Shown: piece by piece, positions 9,141 through 17,633 of the stretch
Position numbering within the stretch: position 1 is the first letter of the stretch
How the letters are laid out: every line of letters starts with the position of its first letter
NCBI GenBank assembly: GCA_937960895.1
Contig: CALCJD010000119.1
Location: 1-64,000 of the forward strand
Reading direction: 5' to 3'
Length of the DNA: 64,000 nt
Origin: an uncultured Spartobacteria bacterium
GTDB taxonomy: Bacteria; Verrucomicrobiota; Verrucomicrobiia; Chthoniobacterales; Terrimicrobiaceae
The notes under the pieces: model-generated
Told to the model about the DNA's origin: nothing
Databases searched by the model: none
What the model saw: the letters and a program-made list of their open reading frames with translations, nothing else
Translations under genes and position numbers: made by a program

Positions 9141-9155
9141 TCTCGGATGGCGAGA
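9141..9155. promoter_or_regulatory. Dyad TCTCG-N5-CGAGA in the exporter divergent promoter
   Basis: A perfect 5-bp inverted repeat, TCTCG gatgg CGAGA, lies in the 82-base region between the TolC-like gene and ytcA. Its position suits an operator controlling both transcription directions. No regulator gene is adjacent, so this is only a candidate. Confidence 0.3.
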
Positions 9156-9198
9156 AAAAAAGCGTGAAGAACCCGCTCCGGAGGGATACCCACTAGCC

Positions 9199-9450
9199 AT
9201 GCTCAACCTGGTGTTTCGTATGGGCTTTCTGCTGTTTTTTTTCAGCGGATGCTCGCCCATGCTGGAAATTGGGGGCGCCTACTTTCCCGGATGGCTGGTG
9301 AGCGCCATCATCGGCCTTTTTGCCGTGGCGGGATTTCGCGCCGCGCTGCTGTCGTGCGGACTGGAGGACGCGCTCGAACCCCGGGTTTTCGCCTATCCCG
9401 CGTGGGCGGTCGCGTTCACACTGCTGAGCTATCTCATCCTTTTTCCCTGA
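9199..9450 (+). CDS. ytcA: YtcA-family small membrane lipoprotein
   Basis: This 83-residue protein has an N-terminal hydrophobic signal ending in FFFSGC (lipobox-like cysteine at 18) and two further membrane segments (about 32-50 and 66-82). It matches the size and layout of E. coli YtcA, which sits beside mdtN-mdtO-mdtP. Here too the next genes are an MdtN-like fusion protein and an MdtO-like pump, which supports the call more than the sequence alone. Its role in the pump is unknown. The next gene starts 6 bases after its stop. Confidence 0.8.
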   Translation: MLNLVFRMGFLLFFFSGCSPMLEIGGAYFPGWLVSAIIGLFAVAGFRAALLSCGLEDALEPRVFAYPAWAVAFTLLSYLILFP

Positions 9451-9456
9451 CGAGTT

Positions 9457-10566
9457 GTGAGTCCTGATCCGAAAACCAAGGAATCCAAAGCACCCACCGG
9501 GCTGGAACCCGCCATGGAAGGCGATCCGCCTTCGGGCCCCAAACGCCTGCTGGGACGGCTGCTCGGCTGGGGCGGGATCGCACTGGCCGCCGTTTCCGTG
9601 GTGCTGCTCCTGGCCAAAACCGGAAACAATCCGTCCTCCAACGTCGCCACCCTGCAGGCTCCCATCGTGGGGGTGGCCTCGCGGGTCGCCGGGCCCATCA
9701 AGACGCTTTCGGTCACCGACAACATGCGGGTGACCGCCGGTCAGGAGCTCTTCCAGATCGACCCCGAACCTTACGCCCTCGCGGTGCAGGCCGCGCAGGC
9801 CAATGTGCGCGCGCTGGAAGGCGACATCGCCAACGCACGGCGGCAAATCGAAGCCCAAAAACGCCAGGTGACCGCCAGCGAGGCCGCCCTCGACCAGGCC
9901 CGGGTGCGCCGCGCGGAGGCGGTCGAAACCCACGGACGCCTCGCCCCGCTTTTGGAAAAACGCTACGTCACACCGGAGCAGGTGGACACCGCCCGTCGGG
10001 CGGTGGAGAGCACCACGGCGGGAGTGGCCGCCGCCGAAGCCGAGGTCGAAGCCGCCCGGCTGGCCGTGGCGGACATCGCCCCGCTGGAGGCGCGGCTGGC
10101 CGAAGCCCGGGCCACCCTGGCCGAAGCCAAACTGGCCCTGCGCGACTGCACCGTGCGGGCGCCCATCGACGGCATTGTCGTCGGACTCAACCTGGCCCCG
10201 GGTTCCTACGTGAATCCGGGAGTCAAAACGCTCCTCCTCGTCGACACCTCCCGCTGGCACGTGGACGCGGATTTTCCGGAGAAAATTCTGGAAAAACTCG
10301 CCCCCGGACAACGCGCCTCGGTGGAATTGATGACCGCCCCCGGACGGCGCTTTTCCGGTGTGGTGGAAAGCATCGGGTATGCGGTGACCGATTTTCCCGA
10401 ACTTCCCCTGGCCCAGATTCCCTTCATCCGACGGGAACTCGACTGGGTCCGGCTCACCCAGCGTTTTCCGGTCCGCGTGCGGCTGGATTCAAAGGACGTT
10501 CCTCCCGAAATCCTGCGGGTGGGAGCCACCGCCGCCGTGACCGTGCACATTGACGGCAACGAGTGA
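9457..10566 (+). CDS. HlyD/EmrA-type efflux membrane fusion protein (MdtN-like)
   Basis: This 369-residue periplasmic adaptor has one membrane anchor (about 30-50), a lipoyl half near 65-100, a long coiled-coil hairpin (about 105-215), the second lipoyl half (CTVRAPIDGIVVGLNLAPGSYV) and a beta-barrel region. It should link the FUSC pump to the TolC-like channel. The frame opens with GTG at 9457, six bases after ytcA; an internal ATG at 9514 is an alternative start. Its stop overlaps the GTG start of the pump gene by 4 bases, so translation is coupled. Confidence 0.92.
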   Translation: MSPDPKTKESKAPTGLEPAMEGDPPSGPKRLLGRLLGWGGIALAAVSVVLLLAKTGNNPSSNVATLQAPIVGVASRVAGPIKTLSVTDNMRVTAGQELFQIDPEPYALAVQAAQANVRALEGDIANARRQIEAQKRQVTASEAALDQARVRRAEAVETHGRLAPLLEKRYVTPEQVDTARRAVESTTAGVAAAEAEVEAARLAVADIAPLEARLAEARATLAEAKLALRDCTVRAPIDGIVVGLNLAPGSYVNPGVKTLLLVDTSRWHVDADFPEKILEKLAPGQRASVELMTAPGRRFSGVVESIGYAVTDFPELPLAQIPFIRRELDWVRLTQRFPVRVRLDSKDVPPEILRVGATAAVTVHIDGNE

Positions 10567-12056
10567 GAGCCCACCCGCTGCTCCGGCAGATCGTCCACGA
10601 TCTTCAGCCGACTCCCGGACGCGCCCGCGATGCCTGGAAGGCCACCGTGGCGGCTCTCTGCGTCTGCCTGTTCATGCTCTCCACCTCGATGCCCTTCGTG
10701 GATCTGGGGACCTATCTGGTTTTTCTCCTCGCCCAGCGGGACTCCCTGCGGGTCCGCATGATGGTCTGGGGCAGCATTGCCGTCGCCGGCCTCGCCACAC
10801 TCTCGGTCGTCGGCGTGATGATTGTCGCCTGGGATGTGGCGTGGCTGCGGCTGCTGCTTTGGACGCTGATTTTTCTGGGGGGGTTTTTTTTCATGCGGGT
10901 CGCCGTCGAACCGGACCTCTTTCTCGGCGCCCTGGTCATCGTCGCCCTGTGCACCTTCATCACCGATCAGGTTCCGCTGCCCAACGAACTGCTCGACCAG
11001 ATCGGATGGCTCTGGGCGCTCCTTCCGGTCGTGGCGGGAAGCGTGCTGCTGGCGGACTGGTTGTTCGGACGCTCCACCCCGCGCCAGACCCTGCAAAGGC
11101 AGGTCTGGGGCATGTTCCGTCAGGTGGAAAACGCCATGCGGGAACGCGCGGCCGGCGGACAGCCGGTGCCCTGGGATCCGGAAGAAAGCAGGGACACCAT
11201 CGCGCGGGCCTCGCTTCTGGCCAAAGCGCGCCTTCTTTCCCCGAACCAGGCCGGACGCTGCGCCGAACTTGTGCGTTGCCTGGAACGCCTGGAATCCCGC
11301 GCGGAACAACTGGGGCCCGCGGCATGTCCGGCCTCCTGGTGGCAGGCGCTGGCCGGGGCCCTGGCCGCCCTGCAACACCGCCTGCAAAAAGGTCCCTCCT
11401 ACCCCCCCTCCATCCCGTGGCCGGACCCGCCCCCGGACGCCCTTTTGGCGGAGGCGCTGCAGGAACTGCGTGCATCCGTCGAACGCATGACCGCGGGGCA
11501 ACCGCCCGGCCCGGACGGCGCGCTGGAATCCCTCGCGTTGCTGGTGCCCGATTGGAAAACCAATCCCGCCTACCGCTCCTTCGCCCTGCGGGCCACCGCG
11601 GCCACAATGGGGACGTATTTTTTCCTGTCGCTGACCCATTGGAACGGGATCCACACCTGCATGATCACCTGCGTCGTCACCGCGCTGACGTCGACGGACG
11701 GGCAGATCCGCAAACAGAACCTGCGCATGGTGGGTGCCATCATCGGCGCCCTCATCGGCGTCGGCGCCCTCCTGTTTTTTCTGCCGCGCCACGACTCCCT
11801 GGCCGGTCTGGTCGGAGTGCTGGCCGTCACGAGTTTTGTGTCCGCCTGGGTGGCCGTCGGACCGCTCCGCGTCTATTACGCCGGATATCAGATGGCCTTG
11901 GCCATCTATTACGTTCTGCTGGCCGATCCCCACATCAGCACCAGGCTGGAGCCGATCCGGGACCGCCTGATCGGCATCTTCGTCGGCATCCTCGCCATGC
12001 GGATCGCCTTCGTCTGGCTGGCTCCCCAGGGGGCGTCACGGAGCAGGACCGGGTAA
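10563..12056 (+). CDS. FUSC-family inner membrane exporter (MdtO/AaeB-like)
   Basis: This 497-residue protein has two blocks of transmembrane helices (about 25-165 and 335-480) around a soluble middle region, the layout of the fusaric acid resistance family that includes MdtO and AaeB. The second block contains the conserved DGQIRKQNLRMVGAIIG stretch. It starts with GTG and overlaps the fusion-protein stop. It is shorter than the approximately 650-residue AaeB/MdtO proteins. It would form the inner membrane component of the exporter and is the last gene of the ytcA run. Confidence 0.88.
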   Translation: MRAHPLLRQIVHDLQPTPGRARDAWKATVAALCVCLFMLSTSMPFVDLGTYLVFLLAQRDSLRVRMMVWGSIAVAGLATLSVVGVMIVAWDVAWLRLLLWTLIFLGGFFFMRVAVEPDLFLGALVIVALCTFITDQVPLPNELLDQIGWLWALLPVVAGSVLLADWLFGRSTPRQTLQRQVWGMFRQVENAMRERAAGGQPVPWDPEESRDTIARASLLAKARLLSPNQAGRCAELVRCLERLESRAEQLGPAACPASWWQALAGALAALQHRLQKGPSYPPSIPWPDPPPDALLAEALQELRASVERMTAGQPPGPDGALESLALLVPDWKTNPAYRSFALRATAATMGTYFFLSLTHWNGIHTCMITCVVTALTSTDGQIRKQNLRMVGAIIGALIGVGALLFFLPRHDSLAGLVGVLAVTSFVSAWVAVGPLRVYYAGYQMALAIYYVLLADPHISTRLEPIRDRLIGIFVGILAMRIAFVWLAPQGASRSRTG

Positions 12057-12193
12057 ATTCCCGGGGAGTCCGACCTCAATTGCCGGGATTTCCCATCCGC
12101 ACGGTCCGATTCCCCGCGACGGAGATTTCCTCCTCCCGAATTGCCAAGAGGCCGGATTCCTCCTATCCATCCGGCAACAAAAACACCTTCTTC

Positions 12194-13099
12194 ATGTCCG
12201 TCCCTTCCACCTCCCTCACCGCTGAACTTTTCCTCAAGGCGGAACACATGCTGGGCGAAGGCCCGTTCTGGTTCGACGACCGATTGTGGTGGGTGGACAT
12301 CAATGACGGATGTCTTTGTTCCGTGGAGGAATCGGGAAAAAATCCGACCTGCGATTCACTCGGGGAAAAACTGACGTGCGCCGCGCCGATTGGGCGGGAT
12401 CGTTTTGTGGTCACCCTGCACAGCCGGATCGCCGTTTATGATCGGCGCACGAAGGCGGTTCAAACGCTGACCCCGCCCGTTTCCACGGCGTCCAATGTGC
12501 GCTTCAACGACGGCAAATGTGATTCCCGGGGACGTCTGGTGGCGGGAACCCTCAGCGGTTCCAAGGAACCGAGCAACGCCCTTTATTCGTATGAAGCGGG
12601 CCAGGCAATCCGCACCCTGCGCGACGGAGTCATTCTCTCCAACGGACTCGTTTGGGATCCCTCCGGAACGACGTTTTATCACGTCGACTCCCTGAAGCGC
12701 GAAGTCGGGATCTTCCGGTATGACCCGGACACCGGCCTGTTGGGGGAGAGGACCGGAACCCTCGCAATTCCGGCGGAACTGGGCATTCCCGACGGCATGA
12801 CGCTCGATGCCGACGGCCATCTGTGGATCGCCCTGTGGGGCGGCTCCGCGGTGGGCTGCTGGTCTCCGCGCACCGGCAAATTGCTGCGCAAAATCTCCCT
12901 CCCCTGCACGCAGGCCACCTCGTGCTGCTTCGGCGGGAAGGATCTCCGCCGTCTGTTCATCACCACCGCGCGCGAGGGACTGCCCGCATCGGAACTGGAA
13001 GCGCAGCCGCTGGCGGGTTCGATTTTTGTCTGCGATCTGGAGACCCCGGGGTATCCGGTGAACCTCTTCAAGGAAAACCCGGCAGACTCCCCGAACTGA
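12194..13099 (+). CDS. SMP-30/gluconolactonase-like beta-propeller protein
   Basis: This 301-residue protein has the regucalcin/SMP-30 pattern. It opens with LGEGPFWFDDRLWWVDI (metal-binding Glu near 22), has FNDGKCDSRGRLVAGT in the middle, then SNGLVWDPSG and IPDGMTLDADGHLWIALWGG, which supply the conserved Asn and Asp ligands. Family members hydrolyse sugar lactones such as gluconolactone or act as related esterases; the substrate here is unknown. The first ATG at 12194 gives an N-terminus matching the family. The start lies 137 bases after the pump gene, so separate expression is plausible. Confidence 0.92.
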   Translation: MSVPSTSLTAELFLKAEHMLGEGPFWFDDRLWWVDINDGCLCSVEESGKNPTCDSLGEKLTCAAPIGRDRFVVTLHSRIAVYDRRTKAVQTLTPPVSTASNVRFNDGKCDSRGRLVAGTLSGSKEPSNALYSYEAGQAIRTLRDGVILSNGLVWDPSGTTFYHVDSLKREVGIFRYDPDTGLLGERTGTLAIPAELGIPDGMTLDADGHLWIALWGGSAVGCWSPRTGKLLRKISLPCTQATSCCFGGKDLRRLFITTAREGLPASELEAQPLAGSIFVCDLETPGYPVNLFKENPADSPN

Positions 13100-13108
13100 G
13101 CCAGCCCC

Positions 13109-13543
13109 TCAGGGCCGCTCAAGGGACCAGGTCACCTCGCCGGACCCGGGAATCTCCAGCCATCCCCAGCTGGCCGGAGCGCCCTTGTTGGCCTTGCCGA
13201 CGGAACCGGGATTGAGCACGCGGGTGGCGCCGATTCTTTCATCCCGCGGCACATGCGTGTGACCGTGGAGAAGGAAATCGGCCCCGCCGATGGTCTGCGG
13301 GGCGATGTGGATGAGCAGAAAGGTTCGGCCGCCGCGTTCCAACAGCAGGCGCGGAGGCAGGTCGAGTCCCCAGTCGTTGTTGCCCAGAACTCCGAAAAAC
13401 GGCGGTCCCAGGGAACGCACCGCCTCCAGCATGGCCAGGTCGCAGAAATCTCCGAGGTGCCAGATTTCATCCGCCTTGCGGATCTCCTCCTCCGCCCGGG
13501 CGGGCAGGCGGCCGTGGGTGTCGGCAAGGACGGCAATACGCAT
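13109..13543 (-). CDS. Metallophosphoesterase, YfcE/MJ0936 type
   Basis: This 144-residue calcineurin-like phosphodiesterase has the full metal-binding motif set: DTHG at 8-11, GDFCD near 31, GNND near 54 and GHTH near 94, plus the family ending NPGSVG. It is slightly shorter than the usual 155-165 residues. It would hydrolyse phosphodiesters or nucleotide-type substrates in the cytoplasm with two metal ions. It converges on the SMP-30 gene and is divergent from hisC. Confidence 0.92.
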   Translation of the reverse strand: MRIAVLADTHGRLPARAEEEIRKADEIWHLGDFCDLAMLEAVRSLGPPFFGVLGNNDWGLDLPPRLLLERGGRTFLLIHIAPQTIGGADFLLHGHTHVPRDERIGATRVLNPGSVGKANKGAPASWGWLEIPGSGEVTWSLERP

Positions 13544-13649
13544 GAGGGGAAAGTCTAAAGTTTCAGGAACAAAGTTTAAGAAAAATCGACCGCCCGCGTC
13601 TGGGTTGACGCCATCCCTTAAAACTTACAGACTTAAATTTTAAAACCTT
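13544..13649. promoter_or_regulatory. AT-rich divergent promoter region upstream of hisC
   Basis: Unlike its surroundings this gap is AT-rich. It holds a TTGACG hexamer at 13605-13610, which could serve as a -35 element for hisC with a weak TACAGA at 13626-13631 (15-base spacer). Two copies of AAAGTTT (13557-13563 and 13571-13577) lie upstream. The -10 match is poor, so only the region, not the exact elements, is supported. Confidence 0.35.
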
Positions 13650-14768
13650 ATGTGGAACACCGCTCATGAGCATGTCCTGAAGCTGATCGCCTACGAACCG
13701 GGCAAACCGGTCGAGGAACTGGCCCGTGAAATGGGCCTGCAGCCGTCGGACATCATCAAACTGGCCTCCAACGAAAATCCGCTCGGTCCCTCGCCCAAGG
13801 CGCTGGCCGCCATGCGGGACGCGCTGGAGCGGTCGCATTTTTACCCGGACGGCGGAGGCTGGGCGCTGCGCAATGGAATTGCGGAAAAGCTCGGTCTGGA
13901 GCGCGAGAACGTCGTGCTCGGCAACGGTTCGAATGAGATCATCGAATTCATCGGCCACGCCTTCCTGCGTCCCGGCGACGAAGTGGTGACGGCCCGTCAT
14001 GCCTTTGCGGTGTATTCCCTGATGGCCCAGTTGTTCGGCGCCAAAACCGTCGAGGTGCCCGATCCCGGCTACAAGCATGACCTGGACGCGATGCTGGCGG
14101 CGGTCAATGCGCGTACGCGGCAGCTTTTCATTGCCAATCCGAACAATCCGACCGGCACGCTGGTGAGCCAGGAGGAAATCGACCGCTTCATGGCGGCGGT
14201 GCCTCCGCATGTCCTCGTGATATTCGACGAGGCCTATTACGAATTTCTCGACAATCCGCCCGACGTGCTGAAATACGTCCGCGAGGGCCGCAATGTGGTG
14301 GTCATGCGCACATTCTCCAAAATCCAGGGCCTGGCCAATCTGCGCATCGGTTACGGACTGGCCCCGAAGGCGATTGCGGAAGTGCTGCAAAAGACCCGCC
14401 AGCCGTTCAACGCAAACGGCATCGCCCAGGCCGGCGCGCTGGCCGGGTTGCAGGACGATGAACACATGAAAAAGACCCGCGAGCTCACGCACCAGGGGCG
14501 CGCCTACCTGGAGGGGGAATTTCAGGCGATGGGACTGGAATACGTTCCCAGCGCGGCCAATTTCGTGCTGGTGCGCGTGGGCGACGGCGACGCGGTTTTC
14601 CAGGCCCTGCTCAAGCGCGGCATCATCGTGCGCGCCATGCGCAGCTACAAGCTGCCCGAGTGGGTGCGTGTCTCCATCGGCACGCCGGAGCAGAACGAAC
14701 GGTTCATTGCGGAGCTGAAAAACCTCGACGCCGCCGGACTCGTTCAACACGCCACGGCCGCGGCCTGA
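13650..14768 (+). CDS. hisC: Histidinol-phosphate aminotransferase
   Basis: This 372-residue PLP-dependent class II aminotransferase converts imidazole acetol phosphate and glutamate to histidinol phosphate. It shows SNENPLGPSP near the N-terminus, NPNNPTGT at 163-170, DEAYYEF near 193-199, the PLP lysine K224 in RTFSKIQGLANLRIGYG, and a conserved C-terminal arginine region. Aromatic aminotransferase activity is possible in this family. It is not in a his operon; mnmE follows after 39 bases. Confidence 0.95.
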   Translation: MWNTAHEHVLKLIAYEPGKPVEELAREMGLQPSDIIKLASNENPLGPSPKALAAMRDALERSHFYPDGGGWALRNGIAEKLGLERENVVLGNGSNEIIEFIGHAFLRPGDEVVTARHAFAVYSLMAQLFGAKTVEVPDPGYKHDLDAMLAAVNARTRQLFIANPNNPTGTLVSQEEIDRFMAAVPPHVLVIFDEAYYEFLDNPPDVLKYVREGRNVVVMRTFSKIQGLANLRIGYGLAPKAIAEVLQKTRQPFNANGIAQAGALAGLQDDEHMKKTRELTHQGRAYLEGEFQAMGLEYVPSAANFVLVRVGDGDAVFQALLKRGIIVRAMRSYKLPEWVRVSIGTPEQNERFIAELKNLDAAGLVQHATAAA

Positions 14769-14807
14769 TCCCCGGCGGTTTTCTCGCACCGGCCCGGGAG
14801 ACCACGC

Positions 14808-16142
14808 ATGCTCGCCGACGACACCATAGCCGCCATTTCCACGCCGCCCGGGGAGGGCGCGGTGGCGGTCATCCGGGTGTCCGGTCCGGAGGCCATCACC
14901 CTGGCCCGGCGCATATTCCGCTCCGGCCGCGAGCTCACGCCGCGCACGCTGCATTTCGGCGTGTTTGCGGAAAACGGCGAGCGGCTGGACGAGGGGTTGC
15001 TGGCGGTATTTCCCGCGCCGCGCAGCTACACCGGCGAAAACATGGCGGAGATCCACTGTCATGGCGGCGTGCTGGTGAGCGCGCGAATCCTCGAGGCGCT
15101 CCTCCGCGCCGGGGCCCGCGCGGCCGAACCCGGGGAATTCACCCGCCGGGCCTTTCTCAACGGCAAGATGGACCTCACCCAGGCCGAGGCGGTGATGGAT
15201 GTCATTCGGGCCAGCACCCCGCGGGCTCTGCGGGCGGCGGGGGAACAACTCGCCGGCCGCCTCGGTTCCGAAGTGGAACAGATCCGCTCCGCGCTGGTCG
15301 GCGTGATCGCCCACCTCGAGGCCTACATCGATTTTCCCGAGGAAGGCATCGATCCGCATGTCGGAGACGCCCTGCTGGCCGACCTCGCCGCCGTGCAGGC
15401 GCGCATCACGGCGTTGTTGAACACCGCGCGGGAGGGACGCATCCTCCGCGAGGGCGTGCGGCTGGTGCTGTGCGGACGGCCCAACGCCGGCAAATCCAGC
15501 CTCCTCAACCGCCTCCTCGGATTCGAGCGGGCCATCGTCAGCGCCACCCCCGGCACCACGCGGGACACCATCGAGGAATTTGCCAGCCTGCGCGGACTGC
15601 CCTTCCGCATCACCGACACCGCCGGCCTGCGGGAAACGACGGACGAAATCGAGCGCGAGGGGGTCGTTCGCGCGCGGCGGGCCATTGAAAACGCCGACGT
15701 GGTCGTCCATGTGATCGACGCCTCCGTCCCCGACGCCTCCGAAATCGCCGGGGGCGAAATCGTGGTCTTCAACAAAAGCGACCTTCTCCCTCCCGCGGAG
15801 ATCACGCGCCTGACGGCCGACTTCCCCGATGCCCTGGCGGTGTCCTCCCTCACCGGCGACGGCCTTCCGAAGCTGGTCGACGCCATCGTGTCGGCCGCCC
15901 GGGGCACCCAGGCGGCGGACGCCCCGCCCCTCGCCGCCATCAACGCCCGCCACCAGGCCTGTCTGGACCGCGCGCAGGCCAGCCTCACCCAGGCCGCCGC
16001 GGACCTCGCCGCCGGGGCCGATCCCGAACTGGTCGCCGTTCCCCTGCGGGGCGCCCTCGACGCCATCGGGGAAATCGTCGGCGCCACCGACATCGAGGAC
16101 ATCCTCGGCCGGATTTTCAGCACCTTCTGCATCGGCAAATGA
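14808..16142 (+). CDS. mnmE: tRNA-modifying GTPase MnmE
   Basis: This 444-residue protein works with MnmG to add the (carboxymethyl)aminomethyl group to U34 of certain tRNAs. The N-terminal folate-binding domain opens with DTIAAISTPPGEGAVAVIR. The helical domain surrounds a G domain with G1 GRPNAGKSS (223-231), G2 TPGTTRDT, G3 DTAGLRE and G4 NKSD. The C-terminal FCIGK carries the catalytic cysteine. Length is normal. Its stop overlaps the pyrD start by 4 bases (ATGA). Confidence 0.97.
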   Translation: MLADDTIAAISTPPGEGAVAVIRVSGPEAITLARRIFRSGRELTPRTLHFGVFAENGERLDEGLLAVFPAPRSYTGENMAEIHCHGGVLVSARILEALLRAGARAAEPGEFTRRAFLNGKMDLTQAEAVMDVIRASTPRALRAAGEQLAGRLGSEVEQIRSALVGVIAHLEAYIDFPEEGIDPHVGDALLADLAAVQARITALLNTAREGRILREGVRLVLCGRPNAGKSSLLNRLLGFERAIVSATPGTTRDTIEEFASLRGLPFRITDTAGLRETTDEIEREGVVRARRAIENADVVVHVIDASVPDASEIAGGEIVVFNKSDLLPPAEITRLTADFPDALAVSSLTGDGLPKLVDAIVSAARGTQAADAPPLAAINARHQACLDRAQASLTQAAADLAAGADPELVAVPLRGALDAIGEIVGATDIEDILGRIFSTFCIGK

Positions 16143-17134
16143 GCCTCTATTCTTCGCTGCTTCGCCCGCTTCTGTTCCGTCTCGAACCCGAAACGGCCCA
16201 CCATCTGGCCCTGCGCCAGCTTTCCATCCTCCCGCCGGGCCTGATCCGCGGGGTGTTCGGCGGAGTTCCTGGCGGCGCCCCCAAGGAGGTCTTCGGCGTG
16301 CGCTTTCCCAACCTCGTCGGCCTCGCCGCCGGCATGGACAAAAATGCCGTCGCCCTGCCCGCCTGGGAGGCGCTGGGGTTTGGGTTTGTCGAAATCGGCA
16401 CCATCACCGCCAAAGCCCAGCCCGGCAATCCGCGTCCGCGCATGTTCCGTTTCCCCGACAAACAGGCCCTCATCAATCGCATGGGATTCAACAACGACGG
16501 CGCGGAGGCGGTGGCCGCCCGGTTGGAACGGTTGAAAAAATCCGGCCGCTGGCCGCGCATTCCGGTCGGCATCAATCTCGGCAAGTCCAAGGTCACCCCC
16601 ATCGACGAAGCTCCCGGCGACTACCTTTTCAGTTTCCGCCTGCTGAAATCCTACGGCGACTATTTTGTGATCAACGTGAGCTCGCCGAACACCCCCGGCC
16701 TGCGGGATCTGCAGGAAACCGGGCGCCTGCGCGAAATTCTCCGCGCGCTGACCCCGGAACGCGACGGGCGGCCGCTGCTCGTGAAGATCGCACCGGACCT
16801 GCCGGACGACCAGGCTTTGGAAATCGCCTCCCTCGCCGAGGAGGAGGGACTCTCCGGACTCATCGCCACCAACACGACCCTGGACCACTCGGCGATTCCC
16901 AAGGATCTGGACCAGGCCGGCGGCTTGAGCGGCGCTCCGCTTCGGCAGCGTTCGACGGATCTGCTGCGAAAACTCAGCGCCCACACCCGCCTCCCCATCG
17001 TGGCTTCGGGAGGCGTCATGGACGCCGCCTCCGCCCGCGAAAAACTGGAGGCCGGCGCGCGCCTCGTGCAGATCTACACCGGTTTTGTGTATCGCGGACC
17101 CCGATTGATCCGGGAAATCGCGGAGCTGTCCTAG
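16139..17134 (+). CDS. pyrD: Dihydroorotate dehydrogenase (quinone), class 2
   Basis: This 331-residue flavoprotein oxidises dihydroorotate to orotate and passes electrons to membrane quinone. The N-terminal amphipathic helical part (RPLLFRLEPETAHHLALR) typical of class 2 precedes the barrel. FMN and catalytic motifs include GLAAGMDKNA, INRMGFNNDG, NVSSPNTPGLR (class 2 uses the Ser), KIAPDL, TNTT and the phosphate-binding SGGV. The overlap with mnmE indicates coupled translation. Confidence 0.96.
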   Translation: MSLYSSLLRPLLFRLEPETAHHLALRQLSILPPGLIRGVFGGVPGGAPKEVFGVRFPNLVGLAAGMDKNAVALPAWEALGFGFVEIGTITAKAQPGNPRPRMFRFPDKQALINRMGFNNDGAEAVAARLERLKKSGRWPRIPVGINLGKSKVTPIDEAPGDYLFSFRLLKSYGDYFVINVSSPNTPGLRDLQETGRLREILRALTPERDGRPLLVKIAPDLPDDQALEIASLAEEEGLSGLIATNTTLDHSAIPKDLDQAGGLSGAPLRQRSTDLLRKLSAHTRLPIVASGGVMDAASAREKLEAGARLVQIYTGFVYRGPRLIREIAELS

Positions 17135-17633
17135 GCTGGCAAACACAGCAGCGGACATCCCCGCCGGCCCGAAAGAACCCCATCCGCTTTCAGGACGGAG
17201 CCTTCACCGGAATGGCGCGCACTCCCGAACGGACGAATCCCGGTGTTTTTCCGGATTTTGAAGAGGACCGGCGGTGATTGATTTCGACACGGCGGATCCG
17301 GCGACATGTCACCTGAGCAATGTCGGGGCTGACGCCGGTCGGGTTCTTGCCGCGTGGTTCTTTCGCCGTTCGACGCGGATCAAAAGGCGGGCCTCCGGAC
17401 CTGGCTTCCCGTCAGGCGCGAACTGCCGGCGGAGGCCGCGGAAGTGTTTCGAACCATCGACAGCGGGCTGTTGGTCCGGGCGGCCGACGCCCTTCATCCC
17501 GCCTGCGTGCGCCCCCATGGCTTCCGCGGGGTGTTCACCGACGACCGGCACATGCCGGCACCTGCGAGGCTTTTCAAAGCAAAGGCAGGAACATTCTTTG
17601 ACTTTCCCGCTCCAAGACCCTCAACTGTTGCCA
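17135..17633. other. 500-base gap between pyrD and the MqnD-like gene
   Basis: No recognised gene lies here. A GTG-started frame opens at 17354 and reads a protein-like sequence (VLSPFDADQKAGLRTWLPVRR and on) but continues into the MqnD-like gene in another frame and stops at 17887, so it is at best a small or decayed gene. Bases just before 17634 form the leader of the MqnD-like gene. No terminator hairpin with a T-tract was seen. Confidence 0.4.

Noticed and set aside
13563..15953. 796-codon open frame antisense to hisC and mnmE
   Set aside because: hisC and mnmE have complete motif sets; the antisense product has no domain.
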